Source of the DNA: Pleodorina starrii
Taxonomy: Eukaryota > Chlorophyta > Chlorophyceae > Chlamydomonadales > Volvocaceae
Assembly: GCA_030267565.1 (NCBI GenBank)
Contig: BRXU01000005.1
Coordinates: 1,886,001-1,950,000 of the forward strand
DNA length: 64,000 bases
Direction of reading: 5' to 3'
The notes under the pieces were generated by a model that saw nothing but the letters and a program-made list of their open reading frames with translations, had not been told where the DNA came from and searched no databases. A program made the translations under genes and the position numbers. Positions 34,723 to 47,245 of this stretch are shown here, in pieces (the stretch's first letter is position 1; each line of letters begins with the position of its first letter).

Positions 34723-37700
34723 TCAATAGGCGGTGGTGGTGGCCGCCATGCTCTCCAGCTTCTCCAGCAGCTGTTGACTGTAGCTGGGGCTGTAGTACTT
34801 GACAATCTCCTCGGGGTAGCAGCTGTTGATGATCTCCACCGCCTCCTTGAGTTTGCTGCCCGGAGCCTCCGCCATCTGCTGCACTGCCGCCAGGCCGCCG
34901 CTGTGCACGAATTGCGCGCGGCCGGCCGCGTCGTTCGCCAGCACCTTGCCAACCTGCCAAGAGAGGGGAGGAAGGGATCAAACGAAGGCGCGGGGAAAGG
35001 GAGACTCCCGGGGGCGCGCGGGCGCGCACCCTGATGAGCGACATGCTGCTCCGTAGCGACATCCGCGCCGCACGCCCCGTCCTTCGCCGCCAAATTGTCT
35101 CAAGCTGGCGCGGCGCCCGATACTGCCTGCCCTCCTCTCTTGGCCCTCTTCCCGCTGGACCCTTTCCCAGCTGCCCCAGCCCTACCAATTGCACCAGCAT
35201 AATTGCCACCGTGCCAGAATCCCGGGGCCTCCGGCCCCGCTCCTGCCGCAGGAGCCTCGGGTCGGACGGCACCCTGCCGCTAACCTAGCCCTGCACCTGC
35301 GTCCTATATACCACCAAGCCTCGCCCTGCCCCGGCCCCATCGCCTCCGAGGCCCAGAAGCCCGCCAGCCCATGCGTCAGCAAAGCCCGGCCCCCCCAAGG
35401 GTCCCGCCCCCACCTGCTCCAGAACCATCTTCATAACGCTCTCCGGCAGCGCGCGGTGCACCAGCGCGTCCAGCGCCGGCAGGTGGGTCAGCTTGGCGAT
35501 CACCGACTTGAGCGCACGCCGGCACTTGGTCTTGAGGTCCTCAGACGAGGCACCGTCGCTTTCCAAGGAAACCAGCGTCGCCAGGCAACCCGTATCGGCA
35601 ACTGCCTTGGCGTGGTCGGGCGTGTGGCGGCCAATCTGCGTTTGATTTTCGGCGGGCGGCAAGATCGATACGTGGCGCGGGAGGAAAGAGCTGTACGGAT
35701 GGGGGCTCGGGGTGGTGGGGAAGACGCGTGCGGGGGCTGCGGTCGCCCGGAGGGAGACCCAAAGGAGGCGAAGAGGGAAAACTTGGCCGTAAGGGATTTG
35801 AGTAGAGGCTGGCATGCTGGGTGTCGCAAGCACGTACAGCCGCGGCGCGGCGCGCGGCCTCCGCCCCGCCCGCGTGCCACAAGCCGCCGTGAGGGAGGTT
35901 GGCGCCAAACGTGCCGGGACGAGGCGCTATACCGCATCAACGCAACAGGTGCTACGACCCTTCAATGACGCCGCCGCTCATTTCCGTAGCCGCGCCCTTC
36001 CTGGGAGATGGCGTGATTTACCGTGGCCCTCCCGAATGCTAGCCCCAGCCAAGCACGACGGCCGGTTGCCATTCCCCCTGCTGCCTCCCGTGCAGCGCGC
36101 CCCGCGCGTCCCTGCGCGGCTTGCCATCGCCCGCTCGTCCCCCAGCCGCCCCGCCCTCGCCCTCCCGCCCACACCCTGCCCCTCCCGTTCTCCCCAGCCC
36201 GCCCTCCTCGGACACACCTGTCCTAGAGTCCACGCCGTCGCGCTCTTGAGGTGATCCTCCGGCTCCTCATTCAGCGCCGACACCAGCGGCGGCAGCGCCT
36301 TCTCCGCAATCACCGACAGCGCCAGCGTCTCAGAGAACGCCGCGATGTAGCCCAGGGCCATGATGCCCGGCAGCCGGTTGTTGCCGGTGGAGTCGCCTGC
36401 AGCGGGGGCGCCGACACACAGGGCAGGACAGGACGGGACAGGGCGGTCGAGCCGCTGCCAGGATGGGGTACGGCACCAGCCCCTCACCTTCCTCGCCTCC
36501 CTGGCCCCCTTCCTCCCTCCCTCCTTCCCTCAAGCCCCGAAACCATCCACCCACCCCTCCTCCCCCCCCCCTTCCCTTCATCGCATTGTCAATGGCGCCG
36601 TTCCCTCGTCTCGGGCCGTTTTAATTACCCCTCCTTCCAGCCCCCCAAACCACCAAACCCATCCTCCCTCTCGGTCCATCCCCGCAAGCCATGCAGCCCC
36701 ACCGCTGGCGCGAGCCCTCCCCACTGCTGCAAGCATTCCGCCTCCCGCCCTGCCCCCCCTGCACTCACTGATATAGTCCACCAGCGCGCCCACGCCTCCG
36801 TTGCCCACAACCAGCTGCGCCAGCTCGGGCGTGTGCTTGGCCACCTCGCGCACCACCGTGGCGCTGTGCTTCTTGACGAACTCGTCCGGGAATTTGAGGC
36901 AGGTAAGGATTTTGGGGAAGATCTCCGCGCCCACCACAACCTCCGCCAGGTCCACGCTGTGTTTGGCGATCTGGCTGAGCGCGCAGCACACCTGCGGGGG
37001 CGCCACATCGCGTCGGGTTGCGTTTGGGGCCGTTTCGTCGTTTGAGTTCAGCCGTCCGTTCGGACGTTCGGGAGCATTTACGGCGATGTTTTGGTGGCAG
37101 GATTTGTGGAGGTGAGGGTTGCTGGTGATAGTGGTGGTGGTGGTGGTGGGCTCAGCCACCGGGCAGCGCGGCTCAGAAGCAGCAGCAGCAGCAACAGCGG
37201 CGGCGGCGGCGCGTTGAAAGCTAAGCGTGCCCTGCTCTGCTGCGGCGGTTATAAAGCGGCGTGTGTGTGTGGAAGCTATCCCGGTGGGCTCAGCGTGCGG
37301 CGCAGTCATGATAGCGTGGTGGGGTTAGGAGTTGAGGGTGGGGCGCAGGGAGCCTCGGTCGGGGCGTGGAGATGGGGCGCAGGGTGACGTGGCCGGGCAC
37401 CTCCGCAGTCGTGGAAGCGGGCGCTTGGAGGGAGGCCGCCCGAGCGGGGAGGCGCCGACGCGCCGTTGACCACGGCCCCGCACGCTAGACAGGGGTGGCG
37501 TTCCGGCTTCGTAACCCGTACCGAGCCATTATTCGTTAACCAATTGTTCACGAAAATGAGCCGGTGCGAGTAAAGGAGCCGTGGAAGCGCGGGGAAAGCC
37601 GACAACTGTTTCCGTGGGGTGTTCTGAGACGCCAACAAGGCAGCAGCCCTAGGGCGCGGCGCGCTGGCCAGCATGCTGTGACGCCCAGACTGCTGCCAAA

Positions 37701-38793
37701 GGCCCTGGCGCATGCCATTGTTCCTTTAGAGGAAGGGCGAGGTCCCAGAACCGAGGAGGCGCATGGGGCGTTGGAATTTCGCCCACGCAGAGGCTGAACC
37801 CAGAACCCAGAACCCTCCCAAACGCGCTGCTTGCACGTGTGCCGTCGATGCCACCACGCAACGCCCCCACCTGTCGCTTAAGCTTGGCGTCCTGATTGAT
37901 CACCAGCGGCGCCAGGTATTGCACTGCGCCCGCGTCCACCACAGCCTGAGCCAGCTCCGGTGTGTGCTTGGCGATATCGGACAAGGCCGATGCCGCGATA
38001 CGCTTCAGACTGAGCTCCGGCTCCTGGACGCACAGCACCAAGAGCGGCACCGCGCCCGCGTCCACCACTTGCTGCGCCAGCTCCGCATTGTGGCCGGCAA
38101 TGTACCCCAGCGTCCATGCCGACGCCTCCTTGACACCCGGGTCAAACTCCTCCAGGCACGTCACGAGGGAGTCCAACGCTCCGCTGTCAATTACAGACTG
38201 TGCTAGCTCCGGAGAATGCCGCGCGACCGCCCGCAGGCAAAAGGCCGCGGCCTGCTTATAGAACCGGTTCTGCTCGCTCAGCGAGTACACCTGCACGCCG
38301 TTATTTGCAACGCTTGATAAATCGCATGCCTCACATTTAGGTGACAAACATCGCTTAGTAGGCTTCCGCAAAAACACCACGCTGCCTTACCAGCTGAGGC
38401 AAAATTTCGTTTTGCACGACAGCTTCTGCTAGATCGTCGCTGTAGTTTGCAAGCCGCCCCAGTGCCAGCGCAGCGGACTGCTGTATACTGCACAGATTGA
38501 AGCGGCGGGTTGTGTGTTGCGGGCCCAGCGGCTCTCTCCACATCAGCAGCGTCGCTTAACCCACCTCGGCACGTTGTCGAGGAGCAGTGGCCGAAGGAGA
38601 GCCATGGCCCCTGCCTGCTGGAGCGCCTCGATGTTCTGCACGCGCCCAACCCACGTCAAATTACGGCTCCAAACTCGCCCTCACGCAGAAAACGCACTTG
38701 AGGGTTCTTAGCCATCTCCGCCACAGCTGTGACGAAGGCCACCCGCTCCTTCTGATATCGCTCGAACGTTTGGAGCACCGCACGGGTCGCCAT
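34723..38793 (-). CDS. PF16: PF16/SPAG6 armadillo-repeat protein of the ciliary central apparatus
   Basis: PF16/SPAG6 stabilises the C1 microtubule of the central pair in motile 9+2 cilia and is needed for normal beating. Eight exons, all in phase, about 512 residues: 38793-38698, 38635-38565, 38487-38391, 38290-37871, 36991-36769, 36396-36218, 35635-35414 and 34953-34723. The length fits the family (about 500-570). The protein is a chain of armadillo repeats: start MATRAVLQTFERYQKERVAF, then QQSAALALGRLANYSDDLAE, YSLSEQNRFYKQAAAFCLR, KEASAWTLGYIAGHNAELAQ, LKSATAWTLGQIGRHTPDHA. It ends with the diagnostic INSCYPEEIVKYYSPSYSQQ. Nothing is truncated, so the gene appears functional. It is divergent from the Tctex1-family gene across a 2.1-kb gap. 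This gene is the main evidence that the organism builds motile cilia. Confidence 0.97.
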
Positions 38794-40914
38794 GTTGCTG
38801 GAGCGCCCAGGGGCGCAATAACTTTGTCAAGCTGCTATCTGGCTGATATATTAAGGAAAGGGTTTGTGCTTAAAGATGCAACCGTTCCTAGAGCGTCTCG
38901 AACAGCTCCCGCTTTGCGTCGCAAATCCTAATAGGCTAGAAATTTGCAGTTGGGGAAGATGTATCAAAGATAACAATGGACTTGCTGACAGTGGAACACA
39001 GTGGCATAGGAGCAAGAGCTCCGGAATGCTTAGAACTTCGTGTACGGCATATTTAGCTCGTTATAGTTGTTTGCCAAGTTCTTAAGAACAAAATGCTGAC
39101 AGGAGAATCTGAATCGTGAAAATGGTTATATGTGCGCCCCTTGACGGATATCCGGTGTGGGATGTGGGGGAACACAGCTTGGATGTTGCTGGCTGGTACG
39201 GGCGGTACATTTAATGCTTGCTCCTCTGCGTAACTGTGCCGGCCCGATTATGATTGACATTATGCGTCGAAAGCTCCAATGCCGGTGACATAGCACGAGT
39301 GCGTTGCCCCCGGCGCCGAGCGTTTCACCGTACTAACAGGCATAACGGTGACGAGGACGTCGGATGATGGTTGATGCGCAGTTACGCACATGTTCAGCCC
39401 GCCCTTGCAGCGTCCTAACGAGCAAGGCCGTAGTAGCTGTGCGCACTCGCTCTGCCTCAGACTGCATTCGTGCTGGGCGGCTTACACACGCCCACTCAGC
39501 CGTCAGCGAACTCTGCGGACTAGAGGGCGGGACTCGGACAACCATGTACTGGCAGTGCTGCTGGTCACCCCCTGGTATTGCTTTAGGCCGTGTCGATGTA
39601 TGAGGCTGTCAAGCTAACAGACTACAGTCACAGACTACAAGGGGTCACATCGCCAGTCCAACCCCAGGGCCCCAAAGGGCCTCGGGCGCGCCTGAAATGG
39701 CACACAGCAACTCAACTTACCCGGCCTGTATCACCACAAGACACCACCTTTCCATGTGTGCCATCTCCTCCTAGCCGAACTCGGCCTTCCGCGTGCTCGT
39801 CAGGGCTCACAAGGGTCAGGGGTACCATCATATGCCCGTTGGCTTGCGGAAGGGGGGGCGTCCGAGCAGCCCGAGCAGCCCGATCCCCAGGGCTGTTTCA
39901 GAGGCGTTGGAGCGATGCCAGCGTCGTGCACAAACACGGAGCAGCTTCACGCGGATGGGCCAGGCAAGGCCATCCTCCTGCCCCCGCAACGTCAATGGCC
40001 GGGGTCGCCCATCCACCTGACTTTGCTAAGGAGATGTTTATGTTGACAAACGCAGCAGTAATGTCACAGTTATGTTGGTTTGGCGGCGCTTGAAGTGAGC
40101 TCCCGGCTGGGGAGAGGCAAGCTAGGAGACCTAGCACCTAGGACAAAGCGGGCACAACTGGCCATGCGCTTCACCTGAACGGACCCCAAAGGAGCGAACG
40201 GGTCATGGCAAAAGTACGGTGGGAGTGACAGGCGCGGTTTATATCAATTGTTCGGGGCTGTGCGGTGTCGTACATGTCGTACCAGGTCGTACTGTGCCCG
40301 CCCCGAGAGGACGCGCCAAGGCTTCGCCTGTAGGCAGGCCGTGAAGTGCAGCAGCAATCGCACGGCTGGTATTGGTATTGCGCAATTGTAAATAATGCAC
40401 TGGTACAGGAAAGGGAAGAGAATGAAACGAGGCATCTCGGTGGCGACGCAACCCGCAACAGCATACTACGAAAGCGAGTTGTACATGCATTTCCCTTCAT
40501 CCACGCCCCCTTCTAACCATGTCGTCTGGACAACAATACGGTAGCGCAGAGCTCTGCGGTAGCGTGTCAGCGTCCGCCCGGGTTTGGCGAAAGTTGGTTC
40601 CGTTGGTTGCTCAAAGTTGTATCGTACCTTCAAGCACGCGCTCTCGCAATTCTCCCCAAACAAGAACTGTTATCAATATTCGTCATTTGACCCAGTTCAT
40701 CGCTTCCTGATATAAGACTTTTGCCGCGTCACAGTTCGACAGCAAACCAATTACATCGCCATATTTGACCAGAGAGCATTGCGTAGTTTTGGTACATTGT
40801 TCATATTTTGTGTAATCGTTGTAGCGTGAGCTGAAAAGAAAAAGTCCAACTTCTAGCCTGCGCATTCGTCGCCTGAGGTCCTAATTCTCGCAACCCTGGG
40901 CGATCAGTGGGGTC
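38794..40914. promoter_or_regulatory. Divergent intergenic region between two ciliary genes
   Basis: 2.1 kb between the PF16 start (-) and the Tctex1-like start (+). No exon is supported. It contains GTCGTAC words near 40268-40295 and lower-GC patches near both ends. It presumably holds both promoters; co-regulation during ciliogenesis is inferred from gene function. Confidence 0.5.
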
Positions 40915-41696
40915 ATGGCGGATGCGTCGGACTTCGCTCTCGAGCCACCATTCGCCCAAAAGTGCGACTGCAACACTGGCCCGGAAGGAGGCTTCCGCTT
41001 TACCAACAGCGCGGGACGTGGTCCCCTGTCCGCAGATTTAAGCCATCACGTGCTAAAGAGATTATTCACAATGTGCTGGATGCGCGGCTGAAGGGGCAGC
41101 AGTACCATGCGGACAACACGTCCTCGTGGGCGCGGGAAATAGCGGACGAGATCAAGAACAAGCTCAAAGGTGCGCAACATTGCACCTTACCCTCTTAATG
41201 CGTTAAACCGCGTACGGGAGGCGAGGGGGGAAGGCTTCCCGCAGGCTCGTGTCGCTGCCGGGTCGTCGAGGGTTGCACCACGGGGTTTCACGCGGAAAGC
41301 TCCTGTGAACGCCCCGCGTGCAGAGGAGAACTGGAGCCGCTATAAGTTTGTGGTCCAAGTGTTCATCGCAGAGCATCGTGGCGAAGGAGTCCGGTAAGTA
41401 CGGCGGCATGCGGCTTTGGCGCCAACGCGGACGCTGCCGTACAAAGCACACCTGACGGCTGCTGCCCTCCCTGCTACCAGGTTGGCATGCCGCGGGTTCT
41501 GGGACCCTACCACCGATAACTACGCACATGACTCCTTCTCAAACGTAAGTCGAATGAGGTCCCGCGGCACTCCTTGTCGACTGCGTTCACCGCGCGCCAG
41601 GGAGCGCCCAGCCCCGACCTGACACCATCGACCCCCCCTGCACCACAGGAGAGCCTCTTCTGTGTGGCGACAGCGTTCGGGGTCTACTTGTATTAA
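40915..41696 (+). CDS. Tctex1-family dynein light chain (Tctex2b/DYNLT2B-like)
   Basis: Tctex1-family light chains form dimers on dynein intermediate chains in axonemal or intraflagellar-transport dyneins. Five exons, all in phase, about 120 residues: 40915-40961, 41036-41169, 41324-41393, 41481-41544 and 41649-41696. The single Tctex1 domain is complete: FKPSRAKEIIHNVLDARLKG, WAREIADEIKNKLK, RYKFVVQVFIAEHRGEGVR, FWDPTTDNYAHDSFSN and the end ESLFCVATAFGVYLY. The wording is closest to the Tctex2b/TCTEX1D2 subgroup as I recall it, rather than to outer-arm LC2. The first intron is short (74 bp) with donor AAAA|GTGCGA. The upstream ATG at 40915 gives a short N-terminal arm (MADASDFALEPPFAQK). The neighbouring PF16 gene supports a ciliary role. 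Confidence 0.95.
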
Positions 41697-44600
41697 GACA
41701 CTCCTGTACATATCGCGTGGGAGCTGGGGTGCCGGGCATCGGTCGCGTGTGGCCTGGCGTCTGGCCCCCTGAAAAGGACTGGCGCCCAGCTGCCCCCAGA
41801 TAACGGGCACCGCGTGTGGGCGACGAAGCATATCTACACAGGCTTTCTTCACATGGACGGACGGCATTTTGGTGGAGCCTTCTTGGCGGCACGGGGCGTG
41901 CTCAGGCATGGTTGGGACCTGTGGGGTGGCCGTCGTGCACAGGGAGCCTGCGGTCTCAGTGTGTTGGCAACCTGCGGTCTCAGTGCCTAGGGGTTGTCAG
42001 GCGCCTGTGGATGAGCTCCGCGCGAAGGGTGGCCGTCGCGCGTAGGATGGCCTGTCCCTGGTTCTCCACAAGCTAGAGGATCCTGCCGCGCGTGGGGGCG
42101 ATGCATGAGGTCCGCGTGGACTTGTGGACACTGCAGCGTGGCGCGGCCCATTCCGCTGCATTAGCTGGAGGTTTAATGTCGTGTGCAAATACCGGGGAAC
42201 AGAACTGGCCGCAGCCCAAAGCGGTCATGCAGGCCAGGGGCTGCGCGCAACCCCCGGTTCGTTGTACTTATGACTGCGCAAACGCCGATGCACGAGGGCG
42301 TGGCGGCACATGTGGAAGGCGCAGGGACGCGGCGCTCGTGCGCCGCGGTGGCCGTTTTGCTGGTGTTCTTGTATGTACTGGCCATGGCGGCTTGCATTCT
42401 CGTCTCGAAGGCGCCGTGCGGGTGCCTTGCACAGTTGCCGCCGTGGGTCCGCAATCGCTCTGCGCTCTGCGCTGGCGCGCCTTGCGGCCCCGAACTGGGC
42501 GCAGATCGGCAAGCCGGCGTTGCTCGTGCGGTACGTAACACGGCTACACGGGGCGGCGCTTTGCCACGCTGCCCATTCCCGTTCGCGTGACCGCCGTTGG
42601 GCCGCGAGGAACCGGCGGCGTGGTTTTGGGTCTGTCGAATTCTCACGAACGGGTAAGCGTTGCGGTGGCACACTTGATTATTTGTACCGAGTTCAGGAAT
42701 AGCGCCTGTGTTCGCTTGATCACGGTTAAGCGGACAGCCTGTGACTAAGCCAGGCTGGAAGTGAGAGAACCCCGGGAGAGTGGCCGGCGGCGGCACCTGA
42801 GCAGGTCTGCCGTATGATGCAGCTTTCAAACGGGCGGCGCCCTCAGCAGGCGGGGCCTTGGCCGTTGGCCCTGGCGTTGAGACTGCGGCTTCCAAGTCCG
42901 ATGTATTCTGATGGCTGTAACCGCCACGAATCTGATGTCGAAGTGCCATTGGCGCCTGCCCGGCGCAGCCGTGTAAAACATGCACGGCACGGCGGTACGG
43001 AAGAATAGCAGGACATGCCATGTGAACTGGATTGCAGACGGGCCGCCGCGCTGCAACACAACACAGCACACGCACGTTCCAAAAGGTGCGACGGCCTCAC
43101 AACGGTGTACCGCAGCTGCCCAGCAGGCAGCCGAGCGATCTTCCACCCACATACCTCCTGTGCGCGTTGCGCCCCGGCGCGCCCCCAGCCAGCACTGCCT
43201 CCATCGTCATTGCTGCGCCCGTGGCAGCTTTCGCGGATTTGGTTGGCGCCGTGGCGTGTGGCTGCTGCAAGTCGGTTAACATGTCTTCGAGCTTCCCCGG
43301 GTAGCTAGGGTGGCTCACAGTTTGATGGGTGGTACCAGTAGACGGCTGGTGGAGGTGCCGTGGTCGGCTCATGCCCGCGGAGTGGTCTTTATCCCCTTGC
43401 TGTGGGTACTTGCTTTCCCGGGATTGCCCTTAAGCCTGGCTGTTCCGGGCAGAGCCCCTGGCCTCTTGGGCTCGCTTCCGGCTGTATGGGCTTCGGCCGC
43501 AGCACTGTCGGGTGTGGCATGCACCGTGAGGTGATCCTTTTGGGTCGACGGTGAAACGGGTTAATTCATGTCCCGGCGGGAAGGGTAATGGCTAATGGGT
43601 AATAGGCCCGGGTTCCGGTGGCAGGAGACGGGAAGCGCTGAAACCAAGATGGGAGGGAAGCGGAGCCAGGGATGGAGGTGAGCTGGGCGTCAGTGGAGCT
43701 CAACAGGGTGGTGGAGGTGTAGAGACGGCGGACGGCGCCGCAGGCGCACAGGGCAGCCGGTTGCGGGATGGAGGAGTGCAGCCACTTGTGATGCGAAAGG
43801 CGCAACCACCAGCGTGCCGTCGGGGCCCAGGGCGCCAGGTCTCTGAGTGCCCCAACGTCGATGATGTGCTTCCTCATCCCGGGTCCGCTTGCTGCTATCA
43901 AGATGATGGTTCCTGGTGTATCTGTCGCTGGGGTTTTCCTTTTCTGGTTACTTCGGGCGCAGTAGTCTGCTTGTTGCCCCCTTCAAACCATTTTGGCCTC
44001 GAGTCCATCTTGGTGAGCATGATTCAGCAGTTGCGAGGGTGTGCCGCGATGCCTCAGCGTGTTCAGCGGGCCCAGGAGGAGTAGGACCCATTACATGAGC
44101 AGAGCAGTATGTCGTTGGCGACAGGGTACTGATTATCCAGGATATTCTCAGGAGACAGCACGGCGCAAACAGCCGGTCACGTGTTGCGGATTCGCTTCAG
44201 GCTACCCACAGGTGAATAGGCGGAGGTGGGGGTAAATCATCCGCATGTAGCCATGTTGGTAATGCACGTTTCCAGAACATTTTCCCCCGAGCCTGCCGCC
44301 TCGGGGGTTGCTGGGTTAAATGGGTGATGGTAGCATGGTATGCGGCCACAAGTTACTGGTACTTTGTACTCCACGCAAGGGTGCTACATGGCCGCGTAAT
44401 ATTTCATCCAACTCAATAGGTCAGCCAACATGTGCCGTTCGAAAGCACAACAGCGAGTGAATCATATTGTTGTTGGCAGAGTTCCGAGGACACAAAGACA
44501 GCCATGGGCACTCGCAACACTTGATCCAACTATCTACTTGGATCACAGCGTTCAAGGATCAGTTTTTGTCAGGAAGCGTAAGAAAGCCAACATCCGTTGT

Positions 44601-44931
44601 CGGGCAGCAACAGGTGACGACGCCGATGATTGCCAAAGGCTTCGCCCCCATCCATCCAATGACATGTTTGGTAACAGGCAAAAGTAGATAGGCGACTTCG
44701 AAAACAAGAGGGCTGTTCCTGCGCGTGCTGTAGGGCGGGACGGGGATTTGGAGCACCGATTCGAACGCTTGGAACCGTACGGCAGCCCGATTCGTTGAGC
44801 ACGAAAGGCGGGACCGGGCCTATAAAGTAAACTCTCAGCCTTTGTTTCAGACATCCAGCTTCCTTTCTTGCTCTACCACGCTGCTCTCCATAGCCAACTT
44901 CTTTCTTCACTCCATTAGCAACTAAGCGAAG
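41697..44931. other. Gene-poor stretch
   Basis: 3.2 kb without a gene I can support. The start is probably the light-chain 3' UTR (TGTAA words at 42916 and 42972 on the + strand). Open frames such as 42173-43075 (-) have no family resemblance and no splice support. No terminal repeats or transposase motifs seen. The 3' end is the promoter of the next gene. Confidence 0.45.
44821..44827 (+). promoter_or_regulatory. TATA-like box (TATAAAG)
   Basis: TATAAAG lies 111 bp before the ATG at 44932, followed by a pyrimidine-rich leader with CTCTCAGCC and CTTTCTTCACTCC. Spacing and context fit a core promoter with a short 5' UTR. Confidence 0.55.
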
Positions 44932-46128
44932 ATGAACAGCGCCGAGGTCGATGCCCTGCTCAAGCCCCTTACCATCAAGGACATGCGGGTCCAGTTGCGC
45001 ATTCGTGGCCTGAGCCCGGCAGGTAGGCAAAGCGTGGGCTTTTGGCGGCGTAGTCGTGAGAGCGTCAGTGTGGGTCTATTGGAGTGGGACCCGCAGCGAT
45101 AAGCCTTGACAAGAACTCTGTAAACCTTTCAATTTACTGTTGCTGATATTATAAATACCGCTGGTTGCCAAGGCCGAACTCTTTCTGCATCTTGAATCAT
45201 GTTTTCAATGCGCCCTCGACTCTTCCTCCTTGCTGAAGGTGGCCTGGAGGCCCTTCGCGACCGTCTCAAGGAGAACATGCTCGAGACCAAGGACTTCTCC
45301 TTCAAGAACGAGGCGGGCGAGGACCTGACCGTCGTCCAGGTCACCGCCGGGCAGGCCTCCAAGGACGTGGCTGCGGGCAAGGGCCAGAACAACTATACCA
45401 GGTACTTCTCAATGAGACAGATAAGATGGTGTGGCGTAGGCAGCATGATACTGGTCATCAGTTCAGCACTTTCGGTGTCGGGACCAGTCTTTCCGTCAAA
45501 TCGACTAAACATTTTTGCAAGTACATTGTCACAAAGACACATTTGTCAGCTTCAGTATGTCACGTTTTGAATGAACCATGCGTGCAGGCCGGCGGGTCAG
45601 AACGTTGGCAACTTCCTCACCGACCGCCCTAGCAGCCGTGTGCTGGCGGCCCCTGGAGGCGCTTCCCAGATTGTCTTCGGCGAGAGCGATGCGCCCAAGC
45701 CCGCGAGCAACAACTACTCCCGGTAAGAGACGGTGCATAGAGGTTTGGCTATGCGCTGGGTACGGGCATGGCATCACGAAAAGCGGAGAGTTGCGGAACA
45801 GGAAAGGACTGCGCGAAATGGGTAGCTAATTCCCCCGGACATCCCCTCACATATGCTCTGTCATGTGTCTTGTTTCGCTTACGACAAGGACACCCCCATG
45901 TCCATGCGACAACCCCTCGTGACACGGCGACAAGTGCTTTACTAGCGGAATCCCGCTTGCTAAAGTTTCATTCATTCCGTGCTCACGTTTCCGACCCTAT
46001 CCTCACGTTTCTGACTCGGTGATGAATTCAGGCCTGCTGGACAGAACGTTGGAAACTTCCTCACGGACAAGCCCTCCTCGAAGGTCGCCCAACCTCCCGG
46101 CGGCGCGTCTCAGATCTTCTTTGGGTGA
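44932..46128 (+). CDS. Small protein with SAP-like motif and duplicated PGGASQI-FG module
   Basis: Exons 44932-45022, 45239-45401, 45588-45722 and 46032-46128 (TGA) are all in phase, about 161 residues. Residues about 12-50 resemble a SAP helix-extended-loop-helix motif split by intron 1 (LTIKDMRVQLRIRGLSPAG, then GLEALRDRL), a fold often used for nucleic-acid binding. Exons 3 and 4 each encode one copy of a 30-45-residue module beginning PAGQNVGNFLTD and ending PGGASQI[VF]FG, each preceded by NNY[TS]R. The two units start at about residues 86 and 131. The ending resembles the PPGG-S-x-FG motif of Jupiter/HN1 microtubule-associated proteins, a weak similarity. No signal or membrane segment. 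A TATA-like box and a TGTAA word at 46613 frame the transcript. The molecular role is unknown. Confidence 0.82.
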
Positions 46129-46612
46129 CCTAGAACCGTCAGTGCATCGCTTTGTGTCTGGCAGGTGTTTGGTTTTAGAATGAACCGTTTACAACGTTTG
46201 GCGTTTGGGTTCTTCGCAGGCACTTGTTGTACCTGATGCATTTACCCAATTGACGTGTCGCGGTCGGTGGGCTGGGGTTCGTATTTGGCATATTAGTTAG
46301 ATGCAAGGCTGAACTCTAGATAGACATTTGCGCAAAGATGCTGGATTTGGACACCATATGCGTCGGCTGGATGCTGGATGGCGGGCGTCGTGCTTACCTG
46401 ACGATGGTGGTAATATTACCACCGGTGTTGACTTGTAGAATGTACATATGTTGGTGACAATAGCCGTGACACGCTGGCTTTGCGATGTTTTAAGATCACT
46501 GGTGTACCTTTGACGAAAGCGCATATTGTGCTGCGGACTCCGTGCGGTCAACCGGACACAGATTGGACCTAGTGGATCGTCGCACCTAGTGGAACGTTGC
46601 ACGGCTTAAAAT

Positions 46613-46617
46613 TGTAA
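46613..46617 (+). terminator. Putative poly(A) signal TGTAA (SAP-like gene)
   Basis: TGTAA about 485 bp after the stop at 46128. Positional support only. Confidence 0.35.
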
Positions 46618-47086
46618 CGCAGCTGTCACTACCTGTACTGGGTTTAAAGATCGTCGTTGCGAAGCCCGCACCTAATACTGTCGCAGCCGAAGCCCAAATA
46701 TTGGCAGCTGACGATCAATGCGCAGAATCCACGAGCGTCCAGAGGACGGAAATACACCGAGCTAATGAATTTCGATATTTCATGGTTCTCGAAATTCCTG
46801 CCGCGCGTTCCGTTCTTAGTGACGCATGTTGACTTGTTGGACAGCGCATCGTCATCGTTTGCGCTGCACCCCAGTGCATCCTTCCGCGGGTATGAACCCA
46901 ACCGCAACAACAGCAGCTGATTTGTTGGTCCTCCGGGTCCACCGTAAACCGTACTTGCGGCTCAACATGTTTCAGTGAGTGCTCAAAATTCCACTACCGT
47001 TACACGCACGGATCTAGGCCCCATCTAACCCCACGACTTGCGGGAAGTTCCAAGCGCGAGCTTCCCAGCCCCCCGTCCAAAGTCAA

Positions 47087-47245
47087 GGAGGAGTGGCCGT
47101 GCAGCCTAACAGCTGAGATGTCCTGAGACTAAGAGATGTACTGCTCCGGGTTAACGTCTGCGAGTACTGTACTCGTTACCCCGGAGCAGTACATCTCTTA
47201 GTTTCAGGGCCCACCTGGGCTGTTTGACTCCACGGCCACTCCTCC
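47087..47245. repeat. Long hairpin / inverted repeat (candidate miRNA precursor or foldback element)
   Basis: Two arms of about 70 nt (47087-47156 and 47174-47245) are mutually complementary around a 17-nt loop that contains its own small palindrome. The inner 32 bases (47125-47156 with 47174-47205, core AAGAGATGTACTGCTCC) pair at 30 positions, and one of the two exceptions would be a G-U wobble. The outer 27 bases (47087-47113 with 47219-47245, starting GGAGGAGTGGCCGTG) pair at 24. About 11-13 nt between them are an internal bulge. It lies 344 bp upstream of the guanylate kinase-SDR start codon. It could be a pre-miRNA-like transcript or a small foldback MITE. I see no clear target-site duplication. 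Confidence 0.85.

Noticed and set aside
42173..43075. 300-codon minus-strand open frame
   Set aside because: No family resemblance, no splice or initiation context, and overlapping open frames on both strands.
44740..44790. Second GTTCGAATC word resembling a tRNA T-loop
   Set aside because: No complementary stem around the loop and no cloverleaf in the neighbourhood.
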